This document shows positions 27,605 through 36,748 of a DNA stretch of 64,000 bases, in pieces. Under the pieces are notes generated by a model. The model did not search any database and was not told the origin of the DNA. It saw nothing but the letters and a program-made list of their open reading frames with translations. Source of the stretch: Silanimonas sp965368785 (lineage in GTDB: Bacteria > Pseudomonadota > Gammaproteobacteria > Xanthomonadales > Xanthomonadaceae). The DNA lies in contig CBDUOG010000004.1 of NCBI GenBank assembly GCA_965368785.1, positions 1 to 64,000 of the forward strand, given 5' to 3'. The translations under genes and the position numbers were made by a program. Numbering within the stretch: the first letter of the stretch is position 1; the number at the start of each line of letters is the position of its first letter.

Positions 27605-29531
27605 GCCGCTCACCAAAAGCACGCAACTGTGGTGCGCCTTCGCCGTGATGCTTTGCACTTTGCCCTTGTTATTGGCAATGCCGGCTACGGTAACGTTGGG
27701 GATTTTAGCTACCGGAGCGTTTGCTGTCGGTGGAATACTATTTAAGCCGCTGCCCGGATGGTTACGTCTGCTTTTGGTTTTATCCTTAACCGCGTGGGTC
27801 GGTATTAGTTTTAATTTCCAACCGGGCCGTGACGCCGGTAGCGCGCTCTTGCTCGCCATGCTTTCGCTGAAACTATCGGAACTTCGCGTCGCCCGCGATG
27901 CCCTGAGCGTTGTTGGCTTTGCACTGTTCGCACCCTTCGGTGGCTTTTTGCATGATCAGGGCCCGCTTAATTTGATTCTCACGATTCCGGCGATTGCCAT
28001 TGCTTTAGCATTACTTGCCGGCCTCGCTAAGAATCGTACCAATCCGCAGTCGCAAATTATCGGCACTGAAAGCCTCAAGCTCGTTGGTATTGCAACAGTG
28101 ATCGCATTACCGATGGCGCTGGTTGGTTTTTGGCTGTTTCCACGATTCCCCGAACCGCTTTGGGGCCTTCCAGAAAACGCTATGGCCAGAACCGGCATCA
28201 GTGAAAAGATGTCTCCGGGCGACTGGCTCGAGTTGTTTTCTGACGACTCGCCTGCGTTTCGCGTCGATTTCTTCGGGACCCCTCCTTCGCCAAATCAGAT
28301 GTATTGGCGCGGGCCGGTTTTAAGCAACTTTGACGGTCGCAGCTGGACTCGCGCACGGTGGCAAGAATCAGTTCCTTTGGAACTACCGGATTTTTCGAAT
28401 ACTGCATCGCGCCTTTTGCCCTATGAAATTACGCTGGAGCCCAGCGATAGGAAGTATCTTTTCGCGTTAGATATTCCGCATGCCGTGCCCAAATCCTCTT
28501 ACATCAGCGGCGACCTAACGGTACTGTCGGAGGAACCCATCCGGGCGCTTTCGCGATGGCAGCATACGGCAATGAATTTGCAGGGATATCAACTGCGATT
28601 GCCGCGAAGTATTCGCGCGTCGGCGCTGAACCTGCCACCTGACTTTAATCCGCGAACGCTTGCACTGGCGAAACAACTAAGCACTCAGTCTTCGGATGAA
28701 ATCGACTATGTGCGGCGAGTCTTAACTTGGTACAACGCCGAATTATCCTATTCGCTTGCTGCTCCGCCATTAGGCCGCCATACCGCAGATGAATTTTTGT
28801 TTGATACAAAAATTGGCTACTGCGAGCATTTCGCGTCCTCCTTCACGATGCTGATGCGCGCATCAGGGATCCCCGCGCGTGTAGTTACCGGATACGCAGG
28901 CGGCTATCGCAACCCGATTGGCAACTATTGGCTTATCCGGCAATCCGACGCGCATGCCTGGACCGAAGTTTGGCTCGAAGGACGTGGCTGGGTTCGAATT
29001 GACCCGACGGCTGCGGTAGCCCCCGATCGTATTTTCGATACGGTGGATGATCTGGCTGTGTTTGATGATTCAGGACTGTCCTCCTTTTCTGATGTCGGCG
29101 ATTGGATACGCAGCCACTGGAACAACATGTTGCTGGGCTACGATGCGTTCAAACAATCCCAATTACTGCGACCAATTGGCATAAAAAACGCTGATCCGCA
29201 CCAACTCGGCATTGCATTCTCAATCAGCCTATTGATCGTCATGATCTGGACGATCTGGTGGTTTTGGCGCGATCAGAACAAGCCCACCGATCCGCTCGAG
29301 AAGGCCTGGCGCGCGTTCGCCCGACGACTCGCTAAGTCCGGAATTAAAAAGGCCAGCCATGAAAGTGCAACCGATTTTGCCTTACGGGCGGCCGCACAGA
29401 TGCCTGCACATGCGGCCTCTATTTCCGCGCTCAGCTACGGTTATAACAACATGCGATACGGTCGTCTGGCGCTAACAGAACAGGCATATCAAGAGCTGCT
29501 GATGGGACTGAAGCGCTTCAATCCGAGCTGA
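27594..29531 (+). CDS. tgpA: Membrane transglutaminase-like protein TgpA
   Basis: 645 residues: N-terminal membrane helices (DUF3488 region, about 10-180), a periplasmic transglutaminase-like domain, one further helix (about 540-560) and a C-terminal cytosolic tail (DUF4129-like). Catalytic triad: Cys410 in GYCEHFASS, His454 in SDAHAWTEVW, Asp470 in RIDPTA. The spacing of 44 and 16 residues equals that of the Cys-His-Asp triad I recall for P. aeruginosa TgpA, which is essential there. Together with moxR and DUF58 upstream this is a conserved operon. Confidence 0.93.
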   Translation: MNAKPLTKSTQLWCAFAVMLCTLPLLLAMPATVTLGILATGAFAVGGILFKPLPGWLRLLLVLSLTAWVGISFNFQPGRDAGSALLLAMLSLKLSELRVARDALSVVGFALFAPFGGFLHDQGPLNLILTIPAIAIALALLAGLAKNRTNPQSQIIGTESLKLVGIATVIALPMALVGFWLFPRFPEPLWGLPENAMARTGISEKMSPGDWLELFSDDSPAFRVDFFGTPPSPNQMYWRGPVLSNFDGRSWTRARWQESVPLELPDFSNTASRLLPYEITLEPSDRKYLFALDIPHAVPKSSYISGDLTVLSEEPIRALSRWQHTAMNLQGYQLRLPRSIRASALNLPPDFNPRTLALAKQLSTQSSDEIDYVRRVLTWYNAELSYSLAAPPLGRHTADEFLFDTKIGYCEHFASSFTMLMRASGIPARVVTGYAGGYRNPIGNYWLIRQSDAHAWTEVWLEGRGWVRIDPTAAVAPDRIFDTVDDLAVFDDSGLSSFSDVGDWIRSHWNNMLLGYDAFKQSQLLRPIGIKNADPHQLGIAFSISLLIVMIWTIWWFWRDQNKPTDPLEKAWRAFARRLAKSGIKKASHESATDFALRAAAQMPAHAASISALSYGYNNMRYGRLALTEQAYQELLMGLKRFNPS

Positions 29532-29550
29532 CCTTCCAGAGAACTTACTT

Positions 29551-30033
29551 ATGAAGCCACTACTGAAAACTACTGCTATCGGACTGCTCATCTGCACGTT
29601 GAGTGCCTGCGTGAGCGCGCCCAAGCCCCTGCAGGGCGACTACATGGCAATCTCGCCGCTCCAGAGCAAAGAGATCGGCGCAATGAACCAGCGTGTGCGC
29701 TGGGGTGGAAAAATAGTCAAGACCACGCCTTATGCCGAGCGAACATGTTTTGAAATTGTCGCGATGCCGCTGTCAGATTCAGCACGACCAAAAAAGTCAG
29801 ACCGCAGCCTGGGCCGGTTCTTTGCCTGCCGCAAGGGCTTTTATGATCCGATGATTTTTACCGAGGGACGCGAGATCACGATTTCCGGCACACTCAGTGG
29901 TTTCGATTCGGGACAAGTAGGCGATTACCGTTACGAATACCCCGTGGTTGACGCTGCTGTTATTTATCTATGGTCCGATAAAGTGGAACATCGCATCATT
30001 TATCACGATCCGTATTGGCCTATCTGGTGGTGA
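29551..30033 (+). CDS. Slp-family outer-membrane lipoprotein
   Basis: 160 residues. Lipoprotein signal with lipobox LSAC (Cys20), then GDYMAISPLQ and a beta-rich body with RVRWGGKIVKT and the ending HDPYWPIWW, which resembles Slp/YeaY proteins. Residue +2 is Val, not Asp, so outer-membrane sorting is expected. Function of the family is unclear (starvation-inducible lipoprotein in E. coli). It lies 19 bp after tgpA and is followed by a tandem repeat. Confidence 0.88.
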   Translation: MKPLLKTTAIGLLICTLSACVSAPKPLQGDYMAISPLQSKEIGAMNQRVRWGGKIVKTTPYAERTCFEIVAMPLSDSARPKKSDRSLGRFFACRKGFYDPMIFTEGREITISGTLSGFDSGQVGDYRYEYPVVDAAVIYLWSDKVEHRIIYHDPYWPIWW

Positions 30034-30081
30034 GTGGCAACTCATGGTGCACGCCTGGGAGCGATGAATGAGCAAAAGCTT

Positions 30082-30382
30082 TAACAGATCGAGGGTGACA
30101 GCCGTTCGTGCGGGCTAAGCTCAACGGTACCCGCACGCTGCAACACACACTTTTTTCATAAAAGCCGGCGCCCGGCTCCGCCGGGCAAGAGCAATAACAG
30201 ATCGAGGGTGACAGCCGTTCGTGCGGGCTAAGCTCAACGGTACCCGCACGCTGCAACGCACACTTTTTTTATAAGAGCCGGCGCCCGGCTCCGCCGGGCA
30301 AAAGCAATAACAGATCGAGGGTGACAGCCGTTCGTGCGGGCTGAGCTCAAAGGTACCTGCACGCTGCAACGCACACTTTTTT
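30082..30382. repeat. 113-bp tandem repeat, about 2.7 copies
   Basis: Copies start at 30082, 30195 and 30308; the first two differ at only a few positions and the third ends at about 30382. Each full unit has a 7-bp stem gtgcggg / cccgcac with a 15-base loop and a second perfect stem gcccgg / ccgggc with a 5-base loop, plus a T-run between them. In the third copy the first stem changes to cctgcac, which still pairs with a G-U. It fills most of the 404-bp gap between slp and hinT. Open frames through it are repeats of themselves and not convincing genes. Confidence 0.93.
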
Positions 30383-30394
30383 GCCTCGCCCGTT

Positions 30395-30430
30395 CGCTCA
30401 CGCACGTTCGCCCGATGGCGAACGTGAGCG
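30395..30430. repeat. Imperfect hairpin after hinT
   Basis: cgctca (30395-30400) and cgttcg (30405-30410) pair with cgaacg-tgagcg (30419-30430), with a 4-base bulge and an 8-base loop: 12 base pairs in all. It lies 8 bp downstream of the hinT stop, so it could mark the end of the recR-hinT transcript. No T-run follows. Confidence 0.55.
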
Positions 30431-30437
30431 CATGAGC

Positions 30438-30782
30438 TCACCCCGGGGGCCAGGTCATTTGGCGGCCGGCTAATAGATGCAAGTGAATGTGATAGACGGT
30501 CTGCCCACCCTGACTATTGCAGTTAATCACGGTGCGGTAACCGTCTTCAGCAAAGCCTTCGCTTTTGGCGTATAGCGCAGCACTGTGGACCAACTTACCG
30601 ACCAGCTGCTCGTCCGCCACACCCATGTGATTCAACGTCGCAATGCGGTGCTTAGGAATAAACAGCACATGCACGGGCGCCTGCGGATTGATATCTCGAA
30701 AGGCCAGCACATCATCATCTTCATACACAATGTCAGCTGGAATTTCTCGTCGGATGATCTTGTCGAAAATTGTTTCGCTCAT
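30438..30782 (-). CDS. hinT: HIT-family purine nucleoside phosphoramidase (HinT)
   Basis: 114 residues. Histidine triad HIHLHLLAGRQM near the C-terminus, with the family opening ETIFDKIIRREIPADIVYEDD. Hydrolyses AMP-lysine-type and other nucleoside phosphoramidates. Lies 15 bp after recR and is likely the last gene of dnaX-ybaB-recR-hinT. The tail ends MTWPPG, as in many HinT proteins. Confidence 0.95.
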   Translation of the reverse strand: MSETIFDKIIRREIPADIVYEDDDVLAFRDINPQAPVHVLFIPKHRIATLNHMGVADEQLVGKLVHSAALYAKSEGFAEDGYRTVINCNSQGGQTVYHIHLHLLAGRQMTWPPG

Positions 30783-30797
30783 AGCTTCTCCGGATAA

Positions 30798-31397
30798 TTA
30801 GTGGGCGTCTGTCCTGCTACCAAATGCATGCGCCAAGGTGCCTCGGTCAACATATTCCAACTCGCCACCCAGCGGCAATCCCTGTGCCAGACGACTCGGC
30901 TTAATTCCATAATCGCGTGCCATTTGCGACAGATAATGAGCCGTCGCTTCACCCTCAACGGTAGGGCTGGTTGCAACAATCAACTCAGTAATGGGTTCTT
31001 CTGCCAGACGCTTAGCGAGCAGATCCAAACCCAATTGCTTGGGGCCGACGCCATCAAGCGGCGACATACGCCCCTGCATCACAAAATACAGACCGCGATA
31101 ACCCGTTGCCTGCTCAAGCGCTAAACGATCAGCGGGAGACTCCACCACGCATAACAGGTGTTTCTCGCGCGAGGCGCTTGCGCAGATCGAACAGACTTTG
31201 CTTTCCGTAAAGTCGCGACATTGGGCGCAATGTTGAATACGTTCGACCGCCTGCAGCAGCTTTTCCGCCAGGCGCCTGCCGCCCTCGCGCTCACGTTCAA
31301 GTATGTGGTACGCCATACGCTGCGCACTCTTCGGCCCCACACCGGGCAGGCAACGAAACGCCTCTAGCAATTGTTCCAGCAATGATCCGGATGACAT
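30798..31397 (-). CDS. recR: Recombination mediator RecR
   Basis: 199 residues. Helix-hairpin-helix LPGVGPKSAQRMAYHIL, four-cysteine zinc finger CAQCRDFTESKVCSIC, then a Toprim domain with VVESPADRLALE and GGELEYVDRGTL. Acts with RecO (and RecF) to load RecA on gapped DNA. 15 bp after ybaB. Confidence 0.97.
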   Translation of the reverse strand: MSSGSLLEQLLEAFRCLPGVGPKSAQRMAYHILEREREGGRRLAEKLLQAVERIQHCAQCRDFTESKVCSICASASREKHLLCVVESPADRLALEQATGYRGLYFVMQGRMSPLDGVGPKQLGLDLLAKRLAEEPITELIVATSPTVEGEATAHYLSQMARDYGIKPSRLAQGLPLGGELEYVDRGTLAHAFGSRTDAH

Positions 31398-31412
31398 GGC
31401 AATTCGCGATAA

Positions 31413-31739
31413 TTAAAACAAACCGGGTATTTTCATTCCGGGCGGAATCGGCATACCCGCAGTAGCGCTGCTCATACGCTTTTGCGATTCTGCATTGGCT
31501 TTATTCACCGCGTCGTTAATCGCAGCGGCTAGCAAGTCTTCAAGCATTTCGCCATCACTCAGAACCGAAGGGTCGATACGCACTTTGCGTGCTTCCATTT
31601 TTCCGGAAAGCGTTACGGTGACCATACCACCACCTGCGTTACCTTCAACTTCGATATTGGCCAGCTCTTCCTGGGCCTTTTTCATATTCTCTTGCATACG
31701 CTGAGCTTGCTGCATCAGTTGGGCAATATTTCCACGCAT
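31413..31739 (-). CDS. ybaB: YbaB/EbfC nucleoid-associated protein
   Basis: 108 residues. Starts MRGNIAQLMQQAQRMQENMKK and holds VEGNAGGGMVTVTLSG, typical of the family. Binds DNA as a dimer. Between dnaX and recR, the conserved order; 14 bp after dnaX. Confidence 0.95.
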   Translation of the reverse strand: MRGNIAQLMQQAQRMQENMKKAQEELANIEVEGNAGGGMVTVTLSGKMEARKVRIDPSVLSDGEMLEDLLAAAINDAVNKANAESQKRMSSATAGMPIPPGMKIPGLF

Positions 31740-31753
31740 AATTAAATTCCTGA

Positions 31754-33382
31754 TTACTGAGGTTTAATTGAACCGGGCACTGTTTGACCACCCTGTTCCA
31801 ATAGTTTTTTAACCGCCGGATTGCTCAAAAACGCATCCTCGGCCGCCATCTGCTGGTCGTTACGCACTTTCTCTTTGCGATTCGCCAGGGTCTCCGCGAC
31901 AACCGATGCAGATTGAGTCACACGGACTTGGCGCAAGCCACTGACAACCGGCATTACTGCCTGCAACAACTGCTGCTGCAAAGATTCGTTGATCAAGTGC
32001 CCCATGCCTGCAGATAGATGCAGTTCCAGCACGCCCGATTCGAACGAAGAAAACACCGCATTGGAAGCGAGCTCATTGACCGGACCGCGCAAGTTCAGCT
32101 GAGCAATTGTGTCCAACCATTGAACATTGCTACTCAAGCCTACGCCCGGTCCAGCGCTGCGCAGCTCCCGCGTGGCTGGGGCATCCGGCTTGGAATTAAG
32201 CACCGGCTTTGCCGCCGGGGCTGGCTGCACCGTGGCGGCTGCGGTTGGCTGAGCAGGATTTGCTGACTTTGTCGGCACAGGACCGACACTCGCCAAACCA
32301 GCGCTCATTGGCCGAAACGCGAGCATGCGCAGCAAGCTCATTTCGAAACCAACGCGTTGACTCGGAGCTAACTCCAAATCACGACGCCCTTGTACCGCCA
32401 TCTGATACCACAACTGCACGACTTCAGCAGGCACCCTTGCGGCAAAGCTGGCGATATCAATCCGTTCCATCGGTACCGCCGCATCCGGAACCAACTGGCT
32501 TACCTGAATTGCGTGCAATGCCAAGGCCAGATCGTCCAGAACCTGCTGATAGTCCGGCGAGAACTTACTCAACTCTTCGACTGTTCGCAGCATCGCGATA
32601 CCATCGCCCTGACTTAGTCCGTCAAGAATTTCATTGATGCGGGTTCGATCAACGCTTCCGAGCATCGACAAAACTGCATCTTCGCTAAGCTTACCGGCGG
32701 TATAGGCAATAGCCTGATCCAGAAGGGATAAGCCATCGCGCAAGCTACCATCGGCGCCTCGCGCCAAAAGAGCAATTGCCGCATCATCACAACTGATATT
32801 TTCGGCGTCCAGAATTTTGCGCATTTGTGCGGCAATCTGGTCGAGTTCCAAACGACGCAAATTAAACTGCAAACAACGCGAAAGTACCGTGACTGGCAGC
32901 TTCTGCGGGTCGGTGGTTGCCAGCAAAAACTTCACATGTCCCGGCGGCTCTTCAAGCGTTTTCAATAACGCATTGAAGGCGTTCTTCGACAACATGTGCA
33001 CTTCGTCGATTAGATAAACCTTTACCCGACCGCGGGCCGGCATGTATTGGGCGTTTTCGATTAAATCACGCACATCGTCGACACCGGTATTAGATGCTGC
33101 ATCGATTTCGAGAAGATCGACGAACCGACCCGCATCGATGTCGGCGCAGGCATTACAGGTTCCACACGGCTCGGCACTTTGTCCTTGCTCGCAGTTCAAC
33201 GACTTGGCAAAGATTCGCGCGATTGTCGTTTTACCAACACCGCGGGTGCCCGTGAACAAAAACGCATGGTGAACCCGGCCGCTATCGAGCGCATTGCTAA
33301 GGGCTTTGACTACGTGTTCCTGACCAACGAGCTCAGAAAAGCGGCGCGGACGCCATTTACGAGCGAGTACAAGATAAGACAT
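31754..33382 (-). CDS. dnaX: DNA polymerase III subunits gamma/tau
   Basis: 542 residues from the start at 33382 (MSYLVLARKWRPRRF), the universal DnaX opening; an upstream in-frame ATG at 33436 adds only unrelated sequence. Walker A GTRGVGKTT (about 45-53), zinc cysteines CGTCNAC, DEVHMLS, LLKTLEEPP and SRCLQF are present. The C-terminal third has the Pro/Ala-rich linker and tau-specific domain. I see no clear in-frame A-AAA-AAG slippery site, so production of a short gamma form by frameshifting is not supported. Confidence 0.97.
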   Translation of the reverse strand: MSYLVLARKWRPRRFSELVGQEHVVKALSNALDSGRVHHAFLFTGTRGVGKTTIARIFAKSLNCEQGQSAEPCGTCNACADIDAGRFVDLLEIDAASNTGVDDVRDLIENAQYMPARGRVKVYLIDEVHMLSKNAFNALLKTLEEPPGHVKFLLATTDPQKLPVTVLSRCLQFNLRRLELDQIAAQMRKILDAENISCDDAAIALLARGADGSLRDGLSLLDQAIAYTAGKLSEDAVLSMLGSVDRTRINEILDGLSQGDGIAMLRTVEELSKFSPDYQQVLDDLALALHAIQVSQLVPDAAVPMERIDIASFAARVPAEVVQLWYQMAVQGRRDLELAPSQRVGFEMSLLRMLAFRPMSAGLASVGPVPTKSANPAQPTAAATVQPAPAAKPVLNSKPDAPATRELRSAGPGVGLSSNVQWLDTIAQLNLRGPVNELASNAVFSSFESGVLELHLSAGMGHLINESLQQQLLQAVMPVVSGLRQVRVTQSASVVAETLANRKEKVRNDQQMAAEDAFLSNPAVKKLLEQGGQTVPGSIKPQ

Positions 33383-33469
33383 GGGATTAGCTCTGTGTGA
33401 CCCACCCATTGTGCCAAGCATCGCGCCAGACACCAAGTAAGAAGAGCAAATGATTCGCAGGGGAGCTGG

Positions 33470-33580
33470 AGTGGCAGCCCCCGCCGGTTAACCCCGGCAC
33501 CCGAATCGGTTAATACCGTTGCTCCCTTCCGGGCCTGGCGGAGTTTTCAACCTATCGTCGCGGGGGCCGACGGGAGCCAC
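33470..33580 (-). ncRNA. ffs: Signal recognition particle 4.5S RNA
   Basis: The minus strand carries the conserved SRP apical region with CCAGGCCCGGAAGGGAGCA, including the GGAA tetraloop and the asymmetric internal loop. The ends pair (GGTGGC with GCCACT), giving a single long hairpin of about 110 nt, the size of the E. coli 4.5S RNA. The RNA binds Ffh. Located just upstream of dnaX, next to tRNA-Ser, as in Pseudomonas. Exact ends are estimated. Confidence 0.93.
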
Positions 33581-33593
33581 CATAGAAACTGGA

Positions 33594-33686
33594 TGGCGGA
33601 GAGAGAGGGATTCGAACCCTCGAAAAGGGGTTTAGCCTTTTACACACTTTCCAGGCGTGCTCCTTCAACCACTCGGACACCTCTCC
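33594..33686 (-). tRNA. tRNA-Ser(GGA)
   Basis: Class II tRNA with a long variable arm, acceptor GGAGAGG / TCTCTCC, T-arm GAGGGTTCGAATCCCTC, anticodon GGA in the loop of the CCTGGAAAGTG region, and an encoded CCA. Lies about 14 bp upstream of the 4.5S RNA on the same strand. Confidence 0.96.
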
Positions 33687-33771
33687 GCTTTAAGGCTACG
33701 CCGTCCAGGGCCGGCTATTCTAACCAAAGCACGCAGACCTGGCTATGTTTATATTTCCCGCCCGGTTCAGC

Positions 33772-34515
33772 TTATGAGCCCGTGGGATCTGCCAATTCAA
33801 TCAACATCCCAGCCCGGGCTACGCGATGGCCGCGGGCTTCGAGCGCTTGGGCTTCAGCCGCGCTGGCATAGTGATAAAGCACGCAGCGCGCCAGAAGGGT
33901 CTTGGCGTATTCGCGCTCCAGATCGTCGATGCCGCTATGCGATGGATTGCCGTGCAGCGCGCAGTCATGGGCAATGAGCTCACCTTGATCGGCGTGTTCC
34001 TCAAGCAATTCAGGAATCGGCCGCGTGTCCCCGGTCCACACCAGAGAACGGGCCAATTTCAACGCGAATGCGGAACCTTGTCGATGATGCCGCACGGGAA
34101 AAATCTGATACCAAACGCCGTTGTGCCAAAAGCCTTCATCAACGACGATTAGCTGAAATGCATCCCAAAAATTTGCGCCACCCTCGGCGAGCACGTTCGG
34201 ATACTGTGCAACGCGCGCTTGCAGATGCGGCATAACTCCGGTTGGTACATAAATCCTGGTCTTTCCACGACGCTCAGAGTCAAAATAAGATTTAACAAAG
34301 AGCCGTTCAAAGCCTGCGACATGGTCCATGTGCGCGTGGGTGATAAACACCGCATCAGGCGGGTGACCATAGTGCGCCAGATAAGCGGTTAATGCTTCGG
34401 GCCCGCAATCAATCATGAGCTCGGACTTATTGTCGCGCTCAATCACGGCAGAGGAATTCCCTAATTCCACCGCTGAGGCATTTCCCACGCCCAAAAACCG
34501 TAATTGCCAGCTCAT
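33772..34515 (-). CDS. Metallo-beta-lactamase-fold hydrolase (RNase Z-like)
   Basis: 247 residues. Metal site THAHMDH (His60, His62, Asp64, His65), later His in PVRHHRQG, Asp in WTGDTRP and His near ALHGNPSH fit a two-metal hydrolase. No exosite arm typical of true RNase Z is obvious. Overlaps the KdkA-like gene by 4 bp, so it may be involved in LPS-related metabolism, though the substrate is unknown. Confidence 0.85.
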   Translation of the reverse strand: MSWQLRFLGVGNASAVELGNSSAVIERDNKSELMIDCGPEALTAYLAHYGHPPDAVFITHAHMDHVAGFERLFVKSYFDSERRGKTRIYVPTGVMPHLQARVAQYPNVLAEGGANFWDAFQLIVVDEGFWHNGVWYQIFPVRHHRQGSAFALKLARSLVWTGDTRPIPELLEEHADQGELIAHDCALHGNPSHSGIDDLEREYAKTLLARCVLYHYASAAEAQALEARGHRVARAGMLIELADPTGS

Positions 34516-35255
34516 TCGCGGATTACCTGATCATGGGCGGTACGTAATCTTTGCATGCCTTCGTGGATGGATTCCTCACTGACCTGCCCGCGATACTTTA
34601 TTAAATGCCGCTCCAGCCGGGCTAAGACATCCTCAGTCCAGCCTCCAACATTCGATTCAATCCGCGCCTTATCCCAATCGATGATGTAGATTCTTCCATC
34701 GCGGCCCAGCAACACATTGCTCGCATTGAGATCGACGTGGTGACACCGATGCAGGTGGAACCGGGCAATGCACTGGCCCAAAGCCTCCCACGGCGCATGG
34801 TATGGGTCGGCGTGTACCGCTGCCTGAAAATCTGATTTTGCATCAATCTCACGCATTAAAAGGGCCGCTCGATAAAACCAGCCGTCCTTCCATACCGCCG
34901 CCGCTAAAGGCTCCGGAACCGGCAATTTAAGCGCCACCATGCCTTGCAGCAGCTTAAATTCAGCAAAGCTACGCACCCTGCCCTCGCCTTTCCACAAAAA
35001 ACGATCAGCGCTGAGCTTGGCAGCCAGGCCTCCTCTTCGGTAGCGCCTGAGCACCGCGCGACCAAATGGCCCGCTAACCCGGAAATTTCCGCCGCGACCT
35101 GCTTCGGCGATGTGTTGCGCCGATCCACCCCAGTGATCAGCCTCAAACCAAGCCGGCAATACCCCTTCCATATGGCGCTGATCGAGCCAGACCCGCACTT
35201 CCGAGCCGTCGACCCGGAACGCTTGCATCCGATATTGAGGTACGCTGTCTCTCAT
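34512..35255 (-). CDS. kdkA: 3-deoxy-D-manno-octulosonic acid kinase (KdkA)
   Basis: 247 residues. GRGGNFRVSGPFGRAVLRRYRRGG at the N-terminus is the nucleotide-binding region. The catalytic loop HRCHHVDLNASNVLL has Asp175 and Asn180; Asp193 lies in YIIDWDKAR. These match KdkA, which phosphorylates the 4-OH of Kdo in the LPS inner core. It diverges from a GT9 heptosyltransferase gene 32 bp away, which supports the LPS role. Confidence 0.9.
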   Translation of the reverse strand: MRDSVPQYRMQAFRVDGSEVRVWLDQRHMEGVLPAWFEADHWGGSAQHIAEAGRGGNFRVSGPFGRAVLRRYRRGGLAAKLSADRFLWKGEGRVRSFAEFKLLQGMVALKLPVPEPLAAAVWKDGWFYRAALLMREIDAKSDFQAAVHADPYHAPWEALGQCIARFHLHRCHHVDLNASNVLLGRDGRIYIIDWDKARIESNVGGWTEDVLARLERHLIKYRGQVSEESIHEGMQRLRTAHDQVIRE

Positions 35256-35287
35256 TCCGCTAGTTTAGCAAGCATTCTTAGAAAACC

Positions 35288-36325
35288 GTGCCTGACCCGA
35301 TCCAATCCATTTGTATTTTGCGCCTGTCCGCACTCGGAGACGTAACCCACGTCGTGCCGCTGATTCGGGCGATTCAAAAAGCCTCTCCTAAAACTCAGAT
35401 CACCTGGGTCATCGGGAAAACCGAAGCACGCTTTTTGAGCGCGCTTGAGGGTGTCGAATTTATCGTCTTCGACAAAGCGGGCGGCCTGAAGTCGATATTG
35501 CAGCTGCGCAAGCAACTTGCCGGTCGCAGCTTTGATGTCTTACTGCATATGCAGCTTGCGTTGCGCGCCAATATTTTATCGAGCCTGATTTCGGCGAAAC
35601 GAAAGATCGGCTACGACACCCAACGCAGTAAAGAGGGTCATGGCCTATTTGTGAGTGAACGCATCAGTGCCGGCGGCTTCCATGTACAGGACGCATTCCT
35701 GCAATTTCTCGCGCCCTGCGGCATTGAGCCGGGCAAACTGGAATGGTGCCTGCCTACATCGGAGAGCGATCGGGCATGGGCGCAACAACACATCCCCGAC
35801 CAACAGGCCACACTGCTCATATCACCGTGCTCCAGCCACCGCTTGCGCAACTGGCACGCTTCCGGTTACGCCGCCTTAGCAGACCACGCCCACAGCAAAA
35901 GTTGGCGAGTCATTTTATGCGGTGGTCGCAGTGCGATCGAACGCGCCGCCGGCGATGAAATTTTAAGCCGAACGCAGGCACCCGTTATCGACCTGATCGG
36001 CAAAGACACGTTTGGACAGTTCTTAGCGCTTTGCGCCAGAGCCAAATTGTTTGCCGGCCCCGATTCCGGCCCGGTACATATGGCCAATGCCATGGGCCTT
36101 AAAGTCCTGGGGTTGTATGCATGCACCAATGCTAAGCGCAGCGGCCCCTATTCAGACCTTCGCTACACGATTAACCAGTACGAGCTGGCCGCACAACGCT
36201 TTGAACGGAAACCGGCCGATCAGCTCCCCTGGGGTAAGCGGATCGAGCACCCGGGCGTAATGGACCTCATCAGCATCAATGACGTGCTCGACACATTCGA
36301 CCGCTTTTGCGCTGATCAATTCTAG
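35288..36325 (+). CDS. GT9 family LPS heptosyltransferase
   Basis: 345 residues, GTG start. Opens ICILRLSALGDVTHVVPLI, the GT9 donor-side signature, and has LLHMQLALRANIL, AGPDSGPVHMANAMG and GLYACTNAKRSGPY. It resembles WaaC/WaaF/OpsX enzymes that add heptose to the inner core. The exact linkage cannot be read. It diverges from kdkA and converges on a DUF6165 gene with a 6-bp gap. Confidence 0.88.
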   Translation: MPDPIQSICILRLSALGDVTHVVPLIRAIQKASPKTQITWVIGKTEARFLSALEGVEFIVFDKAGGLKSILQLRKQLAGRSFDVLLHMQLALRANILSSLISAKRKIGYDTQRSKEGHGLFVSERISAGGFHVQDAFLQFLAPCGIEPGKLEWCLPTSESDRAWAQQHIPDQQATLLISPCSSHRLRNWHASGYAALADHAHSKSWRVILCGGRSAIERAAGDEILSRTQAPVIDLIGKDTFGQFLALCARAKLFAGPDSGPVHMANAMGLKVLGLYACTNAKRSGPYSDLRYTINQYELAAQRFERKPADQLPWGKRIEHPGVMDLISINDVLDTFDRFCADQF

Positions 36326-36331
36326 CCGGCG

Positions 36332-36748
36332 CTAACTCGCGTCCGGACGGCCGGCACTGCCGTAATCCTGATAGCTCTTTTCTTCGACGAACTTTGAACC
36401 CAGCGCGAGATTGATCTTCTTTTTGACGTTGGCCCGGTCATCGTTAACGAAATAGACTGAGCGCGCCAATCGAACAAACTCCTCATCAAAGGACTGTGCT
36501 TTTTCCTTGATTCGAATATCGTCTTCAATCACCCACAAGGTTTCATTGATGCGTTTGAGTTCAGCGCGCAGTTCAATGATGTCTACCTTCGATGCCGGAT
36601 GCGCTGCCCACGTTTGATTAAGCGCGTCGAGCTCAGTGCGTACGTTGGCCAGTTTGGCCTGATCGCTCATACGCTCTGATTTAATTTCCAGAATCGCCAT
36701 CTTATCGAGCAATTCACCAAAGGAAACGGGGACTGAAATCTCAGACAT
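36332..36748 (-). CDS. DUF6165 family protein
   Basis: 138 residues, mostly helical and charged. Opens EISVPVSFGELLDKMAILEIKSERM and ends in a polar tail. I recognise this as the DUF6165 family, often found near LPS core genes; no catalytic motif is visible. The family has no established function. It converges on the heptosyltransferase. Confidence 0.8.
   Translation of the reverse strand: MSEISVPVSFGELLDKMAILEIKSERMSDQAKLANVRTELDALNQTWAAHPASKVDIIELRAELKRINETLWVIEDDIRIKEKAQSFDEEFVRLARSVYFVNDDRANVKKKINLALGSKFVEEKSYQDYGSAGRPDAS

Noticed and set aside
30020..30441. Minus-strand open frames of 78 and 106 codons through the 113-bp repeat
   Set aside because: They are repeat units read in frame, rich in Cys, Ser and Pro, without a ribosome-binding site or known domain.
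31754..32200. Programmed frameshift in dnaX for a gamma subunit
   Set aside because: The only A-run (GTTAAAAAACTA on the coding strand) is near the 3' end and is not in the X-XXY-YYZ phase.
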